Shown one piece after another: positions 14,615-25,060 of a stretch of 33,243 bases of DNA. The position numbers and the translations under genes were made by a program. Source of the stretch: Dehalococcoidia bacterium. GTDB lineage: Bacteria > Chloroflexota > Dehalococcoidia > GIF9 > UBA5629. A model generated the notes under the pieces. It ran no database searches. It was given only the letters and a program-made list of their open reading frames with translations, and had not been told where the DNA came from. Each line of letters begins with the position of its first letter. The stretch's first letter is position 1. Location of the stretch: the NCBI GenBank assembly GCA_007280145.1, contig QYPU01000022.1:1-33243 (forward strand), written 5' to 3'.

Positions 14615-15742
14615 TTAAAACCCTTCTTGCAACACATTCTTTAGTTCTTCTTTACTTAGCGTTGCTATCCCCAACTCTTCAAGCGATCTTCCTTTCTTCC
14701 AGTAATTTGTTTGATTTACTACTGAACTTAACTCGATGATGGAATTGATGATTGGAGTGTGTACACCAAGCTTATTGGCCAATAATGCTGTGGGAACTAA
14801 GCCATAGGGGACATCTTCAGTGACATATCTGCTTTGCATGGAGGAAGGTTCGGTGGCTGAAGCAAATGCTTTCCTTATGAACTCTTTGGCTTCAGGGCTT
14901 GAAAGTGCAATCCCCGGAATCCCCTCGCACTCCTGCATTAATTCCTCTATCGATTCAAACGCCTTATCAGGGATCTTAGCGTAGCTCGTCACTCCAAGAG
15001 CTTGCTGTAGCTTTACAGCTTCTTCATAAACTGCCTTGATTACCCTCAGTACTGATGCAGTCATACCATCCCTGTAGAGCCGGTAATCACTTTTCAAAGT
15101 CTCAATATGCCCTACATTTAGGATTGAGCCGACTGGATGCAGAGCATAGTTGATATTGGCTATTGCGACGCCCAAGACATTTTCGGAGGGGGCAACTCTT
15201 AAGACATCTTTTAGATCATGAATGACCTTGCCCGTATCCTTTCCAGGGAATGCTGCTAGACTATTACTCAATGCATAGGAAAGTATTCTTACCCGAGAGG
15301 GAGCTATCAATCTTGCTGCATAAGGAAGTGTACTTGCCTCAGCCAAGATGATGTTCCTCTTCATTTTCTCCTGCCTTAACATATTGGCAAACAATAGACT
15401 AGCGTAGTTCCCAGGCCATGCAACTACGTGTTGACCATCTTCCAAGTGAGGCATTATTAAATCAAAAAAGCGTTTGTGCCCAAACGCCGGGATAACCACC
15501 ATTACGTAGCCAACACCTTTTAATGCCTCTTCAACATCTATAGTTGCTTTGTGCAACTTAGCGGTCCTTTCTTGCCCTATTGGATCAATCAGATCTATCT
15601 CTCCCCGCTCTGATGTTGTTTTGAACCTCTCCCTAAACTCAGGTGCCTCACACATATTCACTTCAAACCCTTTGATTGCCAAGTCGGCGGCCATAGCATG
15701 AGCGCCATTGCCACCACCCATTACAGCTATTTTATTTTTCAT
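14615..15742 (-). CDS. Opine dehydrogenase family oxidoreductase (octopine/nopaline type)
   Basis: A 375-residue NAD(P)-dependent enzyme of the octopine dehydrogenase family. The N-terminal Rossmann domain begins IAVMGGGNGAHAMAADLA with the GxGNGAHA pattern of this family. The C-terminal opine domain carries INYALHPVGSILNVG, where the histidine is the expected catalytic base. The family forms or cleaves the C-N bond between an amino acid and a 2-oxoacid; the operon context of an importer suggests the oxidative, cleaving direction. ATG 15742 is preferred over ATG 15748 because AAGGAG sits at correct spacing only for the former. It is the last full gene of the TRAP operon, 44 bases after the large permease. 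Substrate unknown. Confidence 0.88.
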   Translation of the reverse strand: MKNKIAVMGGGNGAHAMAADLAIKGFEVNMCEAPEFRERFKTTSERGEIDLIDPIGQERTAKLHKATIDVEEALKGVGYVMVVIPAFGHKRFFDLIMPHLEDGQHVVAWPGNYASLLFANMLRQEKMKRNIILAEASTLPYAARLIAPSRVRILSYALSNSLAAFPGKDTGKVIHDLKDVLRVAPSENVLGVAIANINYALHPVGSILNVGHIETLKSDYRLYRDGMTASVLRVIKAVYEEAVKLQQALGVTSYAKIPDKAFESIEELMQECEGIPGIALSSPEAKEFIRKAFASATEPSSMQSRYVTEDVPYGLVPTALLANKLGVHTPIINSIIELSSVVNQTNYWKKGRSLEELGIATLSKEELKNVLQEGF

Positions 15743-15786
15743 TTTCATTCTCCTTTGTTCTTTTTTGTATCGCTGATTTTAGCACC

Positions 15787-17094
15787 TCACCCACCAGTAA
15801 ATAGACGGGGCAAGGTCAGGGATAACGCTGGGAAATAAGTGGTAAGAATTACCACTGGCAAGTGCCCAAAAATCATGAAGACTAAAGCGGGCTTAATATA
15901 CTCATTGAAGGGGACCTCCCCTATTCTCCCAGCGATATAAAGAAGAGGAGCTACCGGTGGTGTGACATTACCGAGGCCTATGTTAACGGCTACAATAGCC
16001 GCGAAGTGAAGGGGATCAATGCCGATCTCTTTTGCCACTGGCAGTAGGATAGCAGCAGCTAAAAGGGTGCCCGACCCATCATCCATAATCATCCCAATGA
16101 AAAGCAGCAAAATATTCAACATTGCCAGCAAAACATACTTATTTTCAGAGAAGCGCATCATGATGTTGGCTAAGTCTTTCGGCACTTCTGCCAACACTAA
16201 AATATGGCTCAACGTAACTAGAAAGAAGAATAAAGCCAGGGCACTACCGGTGAAAGAGGCTGCCTGGACTGTACTGTCTACCACGCCACCGAAGTTAGTG
16301 GTACGATACACGAGGAGCATTATCGGAATGCAGTAGATTATACCCACCGCTGCTGCTTCTGTTGGGGTGAAGACGCCTCCATAAATCCCGCCTAGAATAA
16401 TGATAGGCAGGAGAAGGATGAGAGACGCCCGTTTGCCAGTCGCACCTATGTTTTTGCTGTACTCTATGAAGGTATTCTTGGCAGGCGCTGCGATGGGCAT
16501 TCGGCGACACATCAGAGCGTTGATGATAAGGTAGGAACAGATGATCAAAAGGCCTGGTATGATTGTGGCCAAGAAGCAGAGCGAGATAGGCACTTGGCCT
16601 ACCAGACCGTATATTATCATGGGTAAGCTGGGGGGGATTAGCATAGCGATGAGACTGGAGCAAGCCACAATCCCTGTGGCATATCCTCTGGGATAGCCAT
16701 CTTGCGCCATGCGTGGCATTACAATAGGGCCAATGGCACCTATTGCAGCGAGAGCACTACCCGATATGGCCCCGAAAATACTGCATGTGAGCACGACTAC
16801 TGCACCAAGACTGCTCTTCGCTCGTCGTATTATCGACTGAACGAAGTCGATGAGCCTATCTGCCAAACCGCTTCGGCCCATGAGGTTACCGAGCAGGATG
16901 AAAAGCGGGAATGCCAATAACGTAAAGGACCCCAAAAATCGTAGGGCGTGAGGTGCGATCCAATCGAAGCCTAGGCCGTACCCGAATATCAGGATAATAC
17001 TGCCAATACCGAATGCGAAACCCACCGGCACCCTGATTATCATGAGCCCAATAGCCACGATTAGCCCTACAGCTAGAACGATAAATATAGACAC
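15787..17094 (-). CDS. TRAP transporter large permease (DctM family)
   Basis: A 435-residue membrane protein with about 12 hydrophobic segments, the Na+-coupled channel subunit of a tripartite ATP-independent transporter. DctM markers are RVPVGFAFGIGSI near the start, PLFILLGNLMGRSGLADRLIDF, SGSALAAIGAIGPIVMPRM, LIPPSLPMIIYG and, near the end, NIGLGNVTPPVAPLLYIA. The frame is open to 17202, but the extra 36 residues overlap the small permease gene. GTG 17094 has AGGAGG just upstream, lies 9 bases after the DctQ stop, and gives the family N-terminus (MSIFIVLAVGLIVAIGL). Confidence 0.94.
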   Translation of the reverse strand: MSIFIVLAVGLIVAIGLMIIRVPVGFAFGIGSIILIFGYGLGFDWIAPHALRFLGSFTLLAFPLFILLGNLMGRSGLADRLIDFVQSIIRRAKSSLGAVVVLTCSIFGAISGSALAAIGAIGPIVMPRMAQDGYPRGYATGIVACSSLIAMLIPPSLPMIIYGLVGQVPISLCFLATIIPGLLIICSYLIINALMCRRMPIAAPAKNTFIEYSKNIGATGKRASLILLLPIIILGGIYGGVFTPTEAAAVGIIYCIPIMLLVYRTTNFGGVVDSTVQAASFTGSALALFFFLVTLSHILVLAEVPKDLANIMMRFSENKYVLLAMLNILLLFIGMIMDDGSGTLLAAAILLPVAKEIGIDPLHFAAIVAVNIGLGNVTPPVAPLLYIAGRIGEVPFNEYIKPALVFMIFGHLPVVILTTYFPALSLTLPRLFTGG

Positions 17095-17102
17095 ACATCC
17101 TC

Positions 17103-17597
17103 CTACGTCTTTTGCTGTAATATCCCCATTTTTTGCAACAACTCCACTAGGAAATGCAAAAACATTAATACAGAGCCAATGACTGAAGGAACTAGCACCC
17201 ACAGCCTAGAAAAATGATAAGTAGTAGTGATCTCTCTACGACCATAGACAAACAAACAGTACTTAGAAGTCAAGTACACAACCACGCCAGTCGCAACGAG
17301 GCTAAGCAATAATGCTAGCAGGTCACAAATCCTCAAGTCCCGTTGGTTTTTGGTAAGAACGGGGAGTATATCAACAGTTATATGGTTTCTATCGTATGTC
17401 GCGTAGCCAAGTCCTATAAAGTAGAGCCACATCGCTAGCAATATGCATAACTCTTCTATGCCGAAGATAGGAGATTGGAATACATAGCGTAGTACCACCT
17501 CGCTAAACATCAGTATAGTTATCAATAAGAATAGAAAGGTTAAGCATCCCTTGTAGATACCAACATAATAGCGTGAGAATTTGTCTGCCAACTCCAA
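17103..17597 (-). CDS. TRAP transporter small permease (DctQ family)
   Basis: A 164-residue protein with four predicted transmembrane helices (about residues 16-38, 48-66, 91-112 and 130-150), the normal DctQ topology. The family blocks SEVVLRYVFQSPIFGIEELC and ITVDILPVLTKNQRD can be seen. It partners the large permease encoded 8 bases downstream. The binding protein gene ends 77 bases upstream, the widest gap within the transporter; this spacing holds no obvious signal. Confidence 0.93.
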   Translation of the reverse strand: MELADKFSRYYVGIYKGCLTFLFLLITILMFSEVVLRYVFQSPIFGIEELCILLAMWLYFIGLGYATYDRNHITVDILPVLTKNQRDLRICDLLALLLSLVATGVVVYLTSKYCLFVYGRREITTTYHFSRLWVLVPSVIGSVLMFLHFLVELLQKMGILQQKT

Positions 17598-17674
17598 TCC
17601 TCCGAGAATCGCCCTAGTTAGAGGTCACTATGGGACGCAACACCTGAAGCTTACTTGTAGCCCCCACACATATT

Positions 17675-18727
17675 CTAAGAACCATTGGAGACGTGTGCCC
17701 TTACGAAGTCCATTAGTTCTTTACCAATCAACTTTTCTACAACTGGAAATTCTCCAGCACGTGATCTTGAAACAAAAACTTGTAGCTCCGCTGGTGTTAG
17801 GTGAATTACCTCTATACCCTTCGTTTCTAGCTCTTTCTCCATTTGGCCCTCTCTTTTCTCAGCTTCTCGCCAAGAGTAGTCAGCCATTTCGGTGGCACAA
17901 TTCAAGAGTATTTCTTGGGTTTCCTTGTCTAGTGAGTTCCACAGAGGAAGGTTGATAGTGAAAGGCTGTATCTCGAAATGGTCATACGTCAGAATGGCAT
18001 AGTCTATTACATCATAGTACTGTTTGTTCATCAGCTCTAAGTCGAGCCCGTCTGTATTGTCGATAACGCCGAGTTGCAGGGATGTATATAGTTCACCGTA
18101 CGGTATCGGAGTAACAATAAAGCCCATACCCTTAGCCCCTGCCTCATAATTGGCTGCGGTGGGGACTCTCAGCTTTATTGTGGAGGCTTCCTCCGGTGTG
18201 CGAAATGGCTTCTTTCCACATATGTGGGTGAATCCCAAAGGACGCAGGGCTAATACCTTCTCATCAGTATCCTCCATAATCCCGGAGAACTTAACAGTAA
18301 GCCAACCTTCCTCTCCAAATCCTCCATAGGCTTGTCTAGCTTCATCCCAGGTTGATACTACATAACCCGTGTAGGCTATCGCTGCTCGTATATCCGCAAA
18401 AGGATTGCATGGTCCAGCCGTCATGTCTAGTGTACCCATTGAGACAGCTTCATGCATTGCCGCATAGTCCCCAAGTTGGCCCGCTGGGAAAAAATTTATC
18501 TTGATTTTGCCATGTGACTTCTTGTCAACACATCCGATGAACAATTCGCAAGCCTCATATTGCACTGTGCCCTCAGCGTCTATTGAACCAAGCTCGAAAG
18601 TATATGTAGGCTCGGTTACCGGCGTTGCTTTCCCACACCCGCTGATAGTAACAATTAAGATTATCGGTAGCGTAAGAACACTGAAAACCAACAGCCGCCT
18701 TTTGATTGATTTATGCTTAATAACCAT
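17675..18727 (-). CDS. TRAP transporter substrate-binding lipoprotein (DctP family)
   Basis: A 350-residue periplasmic-type solute receptor. A basic N-terminus and hydrophobic stretch end in the lipobox ISGC with the modifiable cysteine at residue 31, so the receptor should be tethered to the outer face of the membrane, as expected for a monoderm. DctP markers are INFFPAGQLGDYAAMHEAVSMGTLDMT-type blocks (FFPAGQLG, MHEAVSMGTLDM), GMGFIVTPIPYGELYTSLQLG and LIGKELMDFVRAH at the end. A G-rich ribosome site (AAAGGGGGT) precedes ATG 18727. The specificity residues cannot be interpreted by eye; neighbours point to amino-acid-derived imino or opine compounds. Confidence 0.93.
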   Translation of the reverse strand: MVIKHKSIKRRLLVFSVLTLPIILIVTISGCGKATPVTEPTYTFELGSIDAEGTVQYEACELFIGCVDKKSHGKIKINFFPAGQLGDYAAMHEAVSMGTLDMTAGPCNPFADIRAAIAYTGYVVSTWDEARQAYGGFGEEGWLTVKFSGIMEDTDEKVLALRPLGFTHICGKKPFRTPEEASTIKLRVPTAANYEAGAKGMGFIVTPIPYGELYTSLQLGVIDNTDGLDLELMNKQYYDVIDYAILTYDHFEIQPFTINLPLWNSLDKETQEILLNCATEMADYSWREAEKREGQMEKELETKGIEVIHLTPAELQVFVSRSRAGEFPVVEKLIGKELMDFVRAHVSNGS

Positions 18728-18755
18728 CTTAATACCCCCTTTAATTCAATTCGGG

Positions 18756-19790
18756 CTAAATCACCCTGATTCTAGTACCTATGCCACGTTCTTTTGCTCT
18801 CTTGTATATCTCATTAGCCAGCATTAAGTCGTGAGCTCCCATTCCTATATGTGTATAGACGATGCGTTCCTGCTCGTTTTCACGTCCCGGTTTTGCTCCT
18901 GTAACGATCTCTCCCATATCACCGTACACATCATCCCTGGAAAGCTCCATGGGGACCTTGCCATCTCCACGGAGGTCTATAAGATGATGCCCGTCGGAAC
19001 TCATGTCACCGAGAACCCACTTATCAGCTTTTTTGCTGAGCATAGGATCGAGATCTAAAAAGCCCATCAGACCTGACACAAAACAACCCGGTGAGATCCA
19101 TGGCTCGAGCACAACGGGCTTTTGTGCAGTAGTGATGATACAGACAATATCAGCTTCCTCAACTGCTTCTTTAGCCGACTTCGTTGAGATTATCTCTAAC
19201 GGTAGAGACTCTGCATCCTGTTTGAATTTAGCTACAGCCTCTGGTTTAATGTCGTATACTTTGGCTACCTTAAGAGGGAACAGTTCATTGAAAGCTGCCA
19301 AATGGGGAATGGCTTCTAGTCCGCACCCGATTAAAGCTATTGTCTGAGAGTTCTTTTTGGCAAGGTATTTTGCTGCGATTGCTGAATGCCCGGCGGTTCT
19401 CAGAACCGTAATTAGTCCGCCGTCGAGTAGGGCGAAGGGTTTGCCAGTTTCCTTAGGGTCACACAAGAGAACGAGAGCGTAACCTAGGGGCTGACCGGGA
19501 GCACGATTGGCAAAATCGCTACCATACTTAATTCCGGCAACATTTATGGTTTTGATAAAGCCTGGCATGGCGACGAAAAAGTTTAAGTTGTCAGGAGGAT
19601 CTATAAAAGAGAACTCTTTTTGAGGCTGAACGACTTGCCCCATTCCACACGCTTTGTAGGTCATATCTTCTAAATCAATGACATCGTTCCAAGAAACCAG
19701 GCCTAGCATGTCTGATCGATTGAGAACTAAAACCTCTACTTGTATGTCAGCTCCTTCACCCCAAATCTCGCTTACTTCTTCTTTGCTCAT
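18756..19790 (-). CDS. Ornithine cyclodeaminase / mu-crystallin family protein
   Basis: A 344-residue NAD(P)-dependent protein of the OCD/mu-crystallin family, first gene of the TRAP operon. Family blocks are GIKYGSDFANRAPGQPLGYALVLL (KYGSDF, GYALVLL), GGLITVLRTAGHSAIAAKYLA, the dinucleotide motif IALIGCGLEA and a TTAQKPVVLEPWISPG segment. In typical cyclodeaminases the last block is followed by an AVGAD-like stretch with the catalytic aspartate; here it reads SGLMGFLDLDP, so cyclodeamination is doubtful. Other members reduce imines or process opine-like amino acids (SbnB type), which would suit the opine dehydrogenase in the same operon. TAGGAG precedes the ATG at a somewhat long distance. 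Exact reaction unknown. Confidence 0.88.
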   Translation of the reverse strand: MSKEEVSEIWGEGADIQVEVLVLNRSDMLGLVSWNDVIDLEDMTYKACGMGQVVQPQKEFSFIDPPDNLNFFVAMPGFIKTINVAGIKYGSDFANRAPGQPLGYALVLLCDPKETGKPFALLDGGLITVLRTAGHSAIAAKYLAKKNSQTIALIGCGLEAIPHLAAFNELFPLKVAKVYDIKPEAVAKFKQDAESLPLEIISTKSAKEAVEEADIVCIITTAQKPVVLEPWISPGCFVSGLMGFLDLDPMLSKKADKWVLGDMSSDGHHLIDLRGDGKVPMELSRDDVYGDMGEIVTGAKPGRENEQERIVYTHIGMGAHDLMLANEIYKRAKERGIGTRIRVI

Positions 19791-19874
19791 TTGTTAAACA
19801 CTCCTATTTAATGATTTTCTGCTGTGACATGATTCACTGGATATTATGTCTAGTCTAAAAATCAACCAAAAGAC

Positions 19875-19885
19875 ATCACCTCCTT
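19875..19885 (-). promoter_or_regulatory. Orphan perfect Shine-Dalgarno sequence in the operon leader
   Basis: AAGGAGGTGAT on the minus strand, an 11-base match to the 16S 3'-end complement, stronger than any ribosome site used by real genes nearby. It lies about 85 bases before the first gene of the operon. Only tiny ORFs follow it (for example an ATG giving four codons, or a TTG frame of 23 codons that ends just before the next gene). It may translate a leader peptide or be left from a lost gene. Confidence 0.4.
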
Positions 19886-19952
19886 CATTCCTAGCGCCTT
19901 AACTGTTTGTTGTCCCTTGATGGCTATCACCCCCCTCGGTACTTCTTATGGC

Positions 19953-19982
19953 GGTGTTCTACAGTACAGAACACCGTTCTGT
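19953..19982 (-). promoter_or_regulatory. Putative IclR-family operator with three half-sites
   Basis: Two overlapping inverted repeats: GGTGTTCT-N7-AGAACACC (19953-19975) and ACAGAAC-ACC-GTTCTGT (19966-19982). They share the middle half-site, giving three GTTCT-type elements in the order direct, inverted, direct. Published operators of IclR-family regulators such as PcaU and PobR have the same three-repeat design. The site begins 4 bases after the -10 hexamer of the operon promoter and covers the predicted start point. The remainder of the 396-base gap between the first operon gene and the iclR gene (20016-20186) shows only a GC palindrome (GCGGCGCCGC, 20056-20065). Confidence 0.7.
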
Positions 19983-19986
19983 GGTA

Positions 19987-20015
19987 ATAATAGCAAAAAA
20001 AAAATACCTTGTCAA
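19987..20015 (-). promoter_or_regulatory. Promoter of the OCD-TRAP-opine dehydrogenase operon
   Basis: On the minus strand: TTGACA (20010-20015), exactly 17 nt including a T10 run, then TATTAT (19987-19992). Predicted start near 19980, inside the adjacent operator. The leader before the first gene is about 190 nt. Confidence 0.75.
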
Positions 20016-20186
20016 TCCCTCTTAACCGCTTAATAGAAAGGTCTTTCAGGGAAGTGCGGCGCCGCGTACGCCCTATGAGTTGTTTTACTAATTACCGGAG
20101 CGTCGACCAGATTATTTACGGAGTCATCAGCCATATCAATCATGGAAGAAAAAACCCTTAACTGAATTTACACAAAAAACTTAACG

Positions 20187-20984
20187 CTACCTAACCGCTT
20201 TAGCAAGTACATCCTGGTAACCTAAATTGACTGAGATTATATCGGCTCCTCTCCAAACACGTTCAATTAATTCTAGGTATCTCTCAGGTGGACAACGGTC
20301 AACAGAGCTGGTAATGCTTAACGAGGCAACAACGACACTATTATAATCACGGATTGGAGCAGCAATGCAGACAATGCCACTAAGCGTCTCCTCCTCATCA
20401 AGAGCATAACCCTGATGATAGACTTTGTTAAGAACATTCTCCAGCTCGGTCGGGTCTGTTATGGTACTCGCGGTGTACTTAGCCAATTTTGTTTCTCGAA
20501 CGATGCGGTTCACCACTTCCTTAGGTGAATACGCTAAGAGAACCTTGCCTGCTGCTGTAGAGTGAAGGGGCAGGGCCCAGCCTATCCTGGGCACAACGAG
20601 AAATGGGGCAGAGGGCTCTATCCTATCGATAATTAAGGCCTGGTCGCCAGCAAAAATGGACAGATGGACTATCTCACCCAACTCCTCTGAAAGCTGTTGT
20701 ATATATCGACGGGCTACAATTCTTAAATCTCTACCCTTTACCCATCGCATTCCTAGTTGGTATGCTTTTAGCCCTAGTCGATATTTGCTATTTTCAGGGT
20801 TTTGCTCAATAAGTCCTTTGTCTTTTAAGGTTTGAAGCAAACTGTGGACTGTGCTTTTTGCCAAGTTTAAGCTTTGGCTAAGCTCGGTAATTCCCACCTC
20901 ATCGTAGCTAACGAAAGACAACAAGATATCCAAAGCTCTGACCACGGACCGATTAGCATTTCTAAGTGCAATTTTCCTTGTCAT
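20187..20984 (-). CDS. IclR-family transcriptional regulator
   Basis: A 265-residue regulator. The N-terminal winged helix-turn-helix (VVRALDILLSF; GITELSQSLNLAKSTVHSLLQTLKDKGLI) is followed by the IclR ligand-binding domain with YRLGLKAYQLG, PLHSTAAGKVLLAYSP, GYALDEEETLSGIVCIAAPI and a terminal helix. Such regulators sense small organic acids and control catabolic operons. It lies just upstream of, and on the same strand as, the OCD-TRAP-opine operon. The frame extends to a GTG at 21011 (9 more residues); neither start has a good ribosome site, and ATG 20984 is chosen for family-like length. It has its own promoter. Its inducer is unknown but is probably the transported compound or its 2-oxoacid. 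Confidence 0.92.
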   Translation of the reverse strand: MTRKIALRNANRSVVRALDILLSFVSYDEVGITELSQSLNLAKSTVHSLLQTLKDKGLIEQNPENSKYRLGLKAYQLGMRWVKGRDLRIVARRYIQQLSEELGEIVHLSIFAGDQALIIDRIEPSAPFLVVPRIGWALPLHSTAAGKVLLAYSPKEVVNRIVRETKLAKYTASTITDPTELENVLNKVYHQGYALDEEETLSGIVCIAAPIRDYNSVVVASLSITSSVDRCPPERYLELIERVWRGADIISVNLGYQDVLAKAVR

Positions 20985-21029
20985 CCCTAATCTACTTGCA
21001 AAATAAGTCACATTTAACTTGTTTCCCTA

Positions 21030-21045
21030 AACCCACTTGTGGGTT
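21030..21045 (-). promoter_or_regulatory. Inverted repeat in the iclR leader
   Basis: AACCCAC-TT-GTGGGTT, a perfect 7-bp inverted repeat located between the predicted iclR transcription start and its start codon. It differs from the GTTCT half-sites at the operon promoter, so it is either a site for another protein or a short hairpin in the mRNA. Confidence 0.35.
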
Positions 21046-21081
21046 GCCTTCAGGGGTTGTTCATTTTTCCCTTAAAGCAAA

Positions 21082-21110
21082 ATTATAATACTACTGCGTC
21101 CTCCCGTCAA
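21082..21110 (-). promoter_or_regulatory. iclR promoter
   Basis: On the minus strand: TTGACG (21105-21110), 17-nt spacer, TATAAT (21082-21087). Expected start near 21075, leaving a leader of roughly 65-90 nt depending on which start codon is used. Confidence 0.7.
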
Positions 21111-21145
21111 GCACCAGCCAAGCATTACCTGTATGAAGTCACTAG

Positions 21146-21189
21146 AGGACATTTCTAATGAGTTAAAGTAGGGGACATTTCTAAAGAGT
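21146..21189. repeat. Short tandem pair of an 18-bp repeat
   Basis: The unit (G/A)GGACATTTCTAA(T/A)GAGT occurs at 21146-21163 and 21172-21189, same orientation, 26-base period, 16 of 18 positions identical. It sits between the divergent iclR and rpoB promoters. Similar GGGACATTTCTAA strings are, as I recall, seen near ends of insertion sequences, so it may be an element relic; no transposase is present. Confidence 0.45.
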
Positions 21190-21214
21190 CTTGACAAAAT
21201 CTCAATTCGACCTC

Positions 21215-21243
21215 TTGACAAGGAATAAATTTGGTGTTATAAT
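21215..21243 (+). promoter_or_regulatory. rpoB promoter
   Basis: Perfect consensus: TTGACA (21215-21220), 17-nt spacer, TATAAT (21238-21243). The start would be near 21250, giving an rpoB leader of about 130 nt. An extra TTGACA at 21191-21196 has no matching -10 hexamer. Confidence 0.85.
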
Positions 21244-21290
21244 TCTTGTTTACGGTATGGAAATGCCTTGTTAGCTTTTACTTATAGCTT

Positions 21291-21350
21291 CCCCAGTTGC
21301 AAGTTATAACCGCAGTTTATTTCTTGATTAAGATAGTGCAACTGCTGGGG
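21291..21350 (+). promoter_or_regulatory. Stem-loop in the rpoB leader
   Basis: CCCCAGTTGCA (21291-21301) can pair with TGCAACTGCTGGGG (21337-21350), a long stem with a three-base bulge enclosing about 35 bases. No T tract follows, so it is not a standard terminator. It lies 32 bases before the rpoB start and could influence rpoBC expression or mRNA stability. Confidence 0.45.
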
Positions 21351-21382
21351 TATTTCTCCCTAACTGTTAAGCGGTAAAACGT

Positions 21383-25051
<3,669 letters not shown>

Positions 25052-25060
25052 GGGAAAAAG

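Noticed and set aside
17095..17202. Longer N-terminus for the TRAP large permease
   Set aside because: The extra residues overlap the DctQ gene and do not fit the hydrophobic DctM start; GTG 17094 has AGGAGG upstream.
20056..20065. GCGGCGCCGC palindrome as an operator
   Set aside because: A self-complementary GC decamer without promoter context; it lies upstream of the -35 hexamer and has no second copy nearby.
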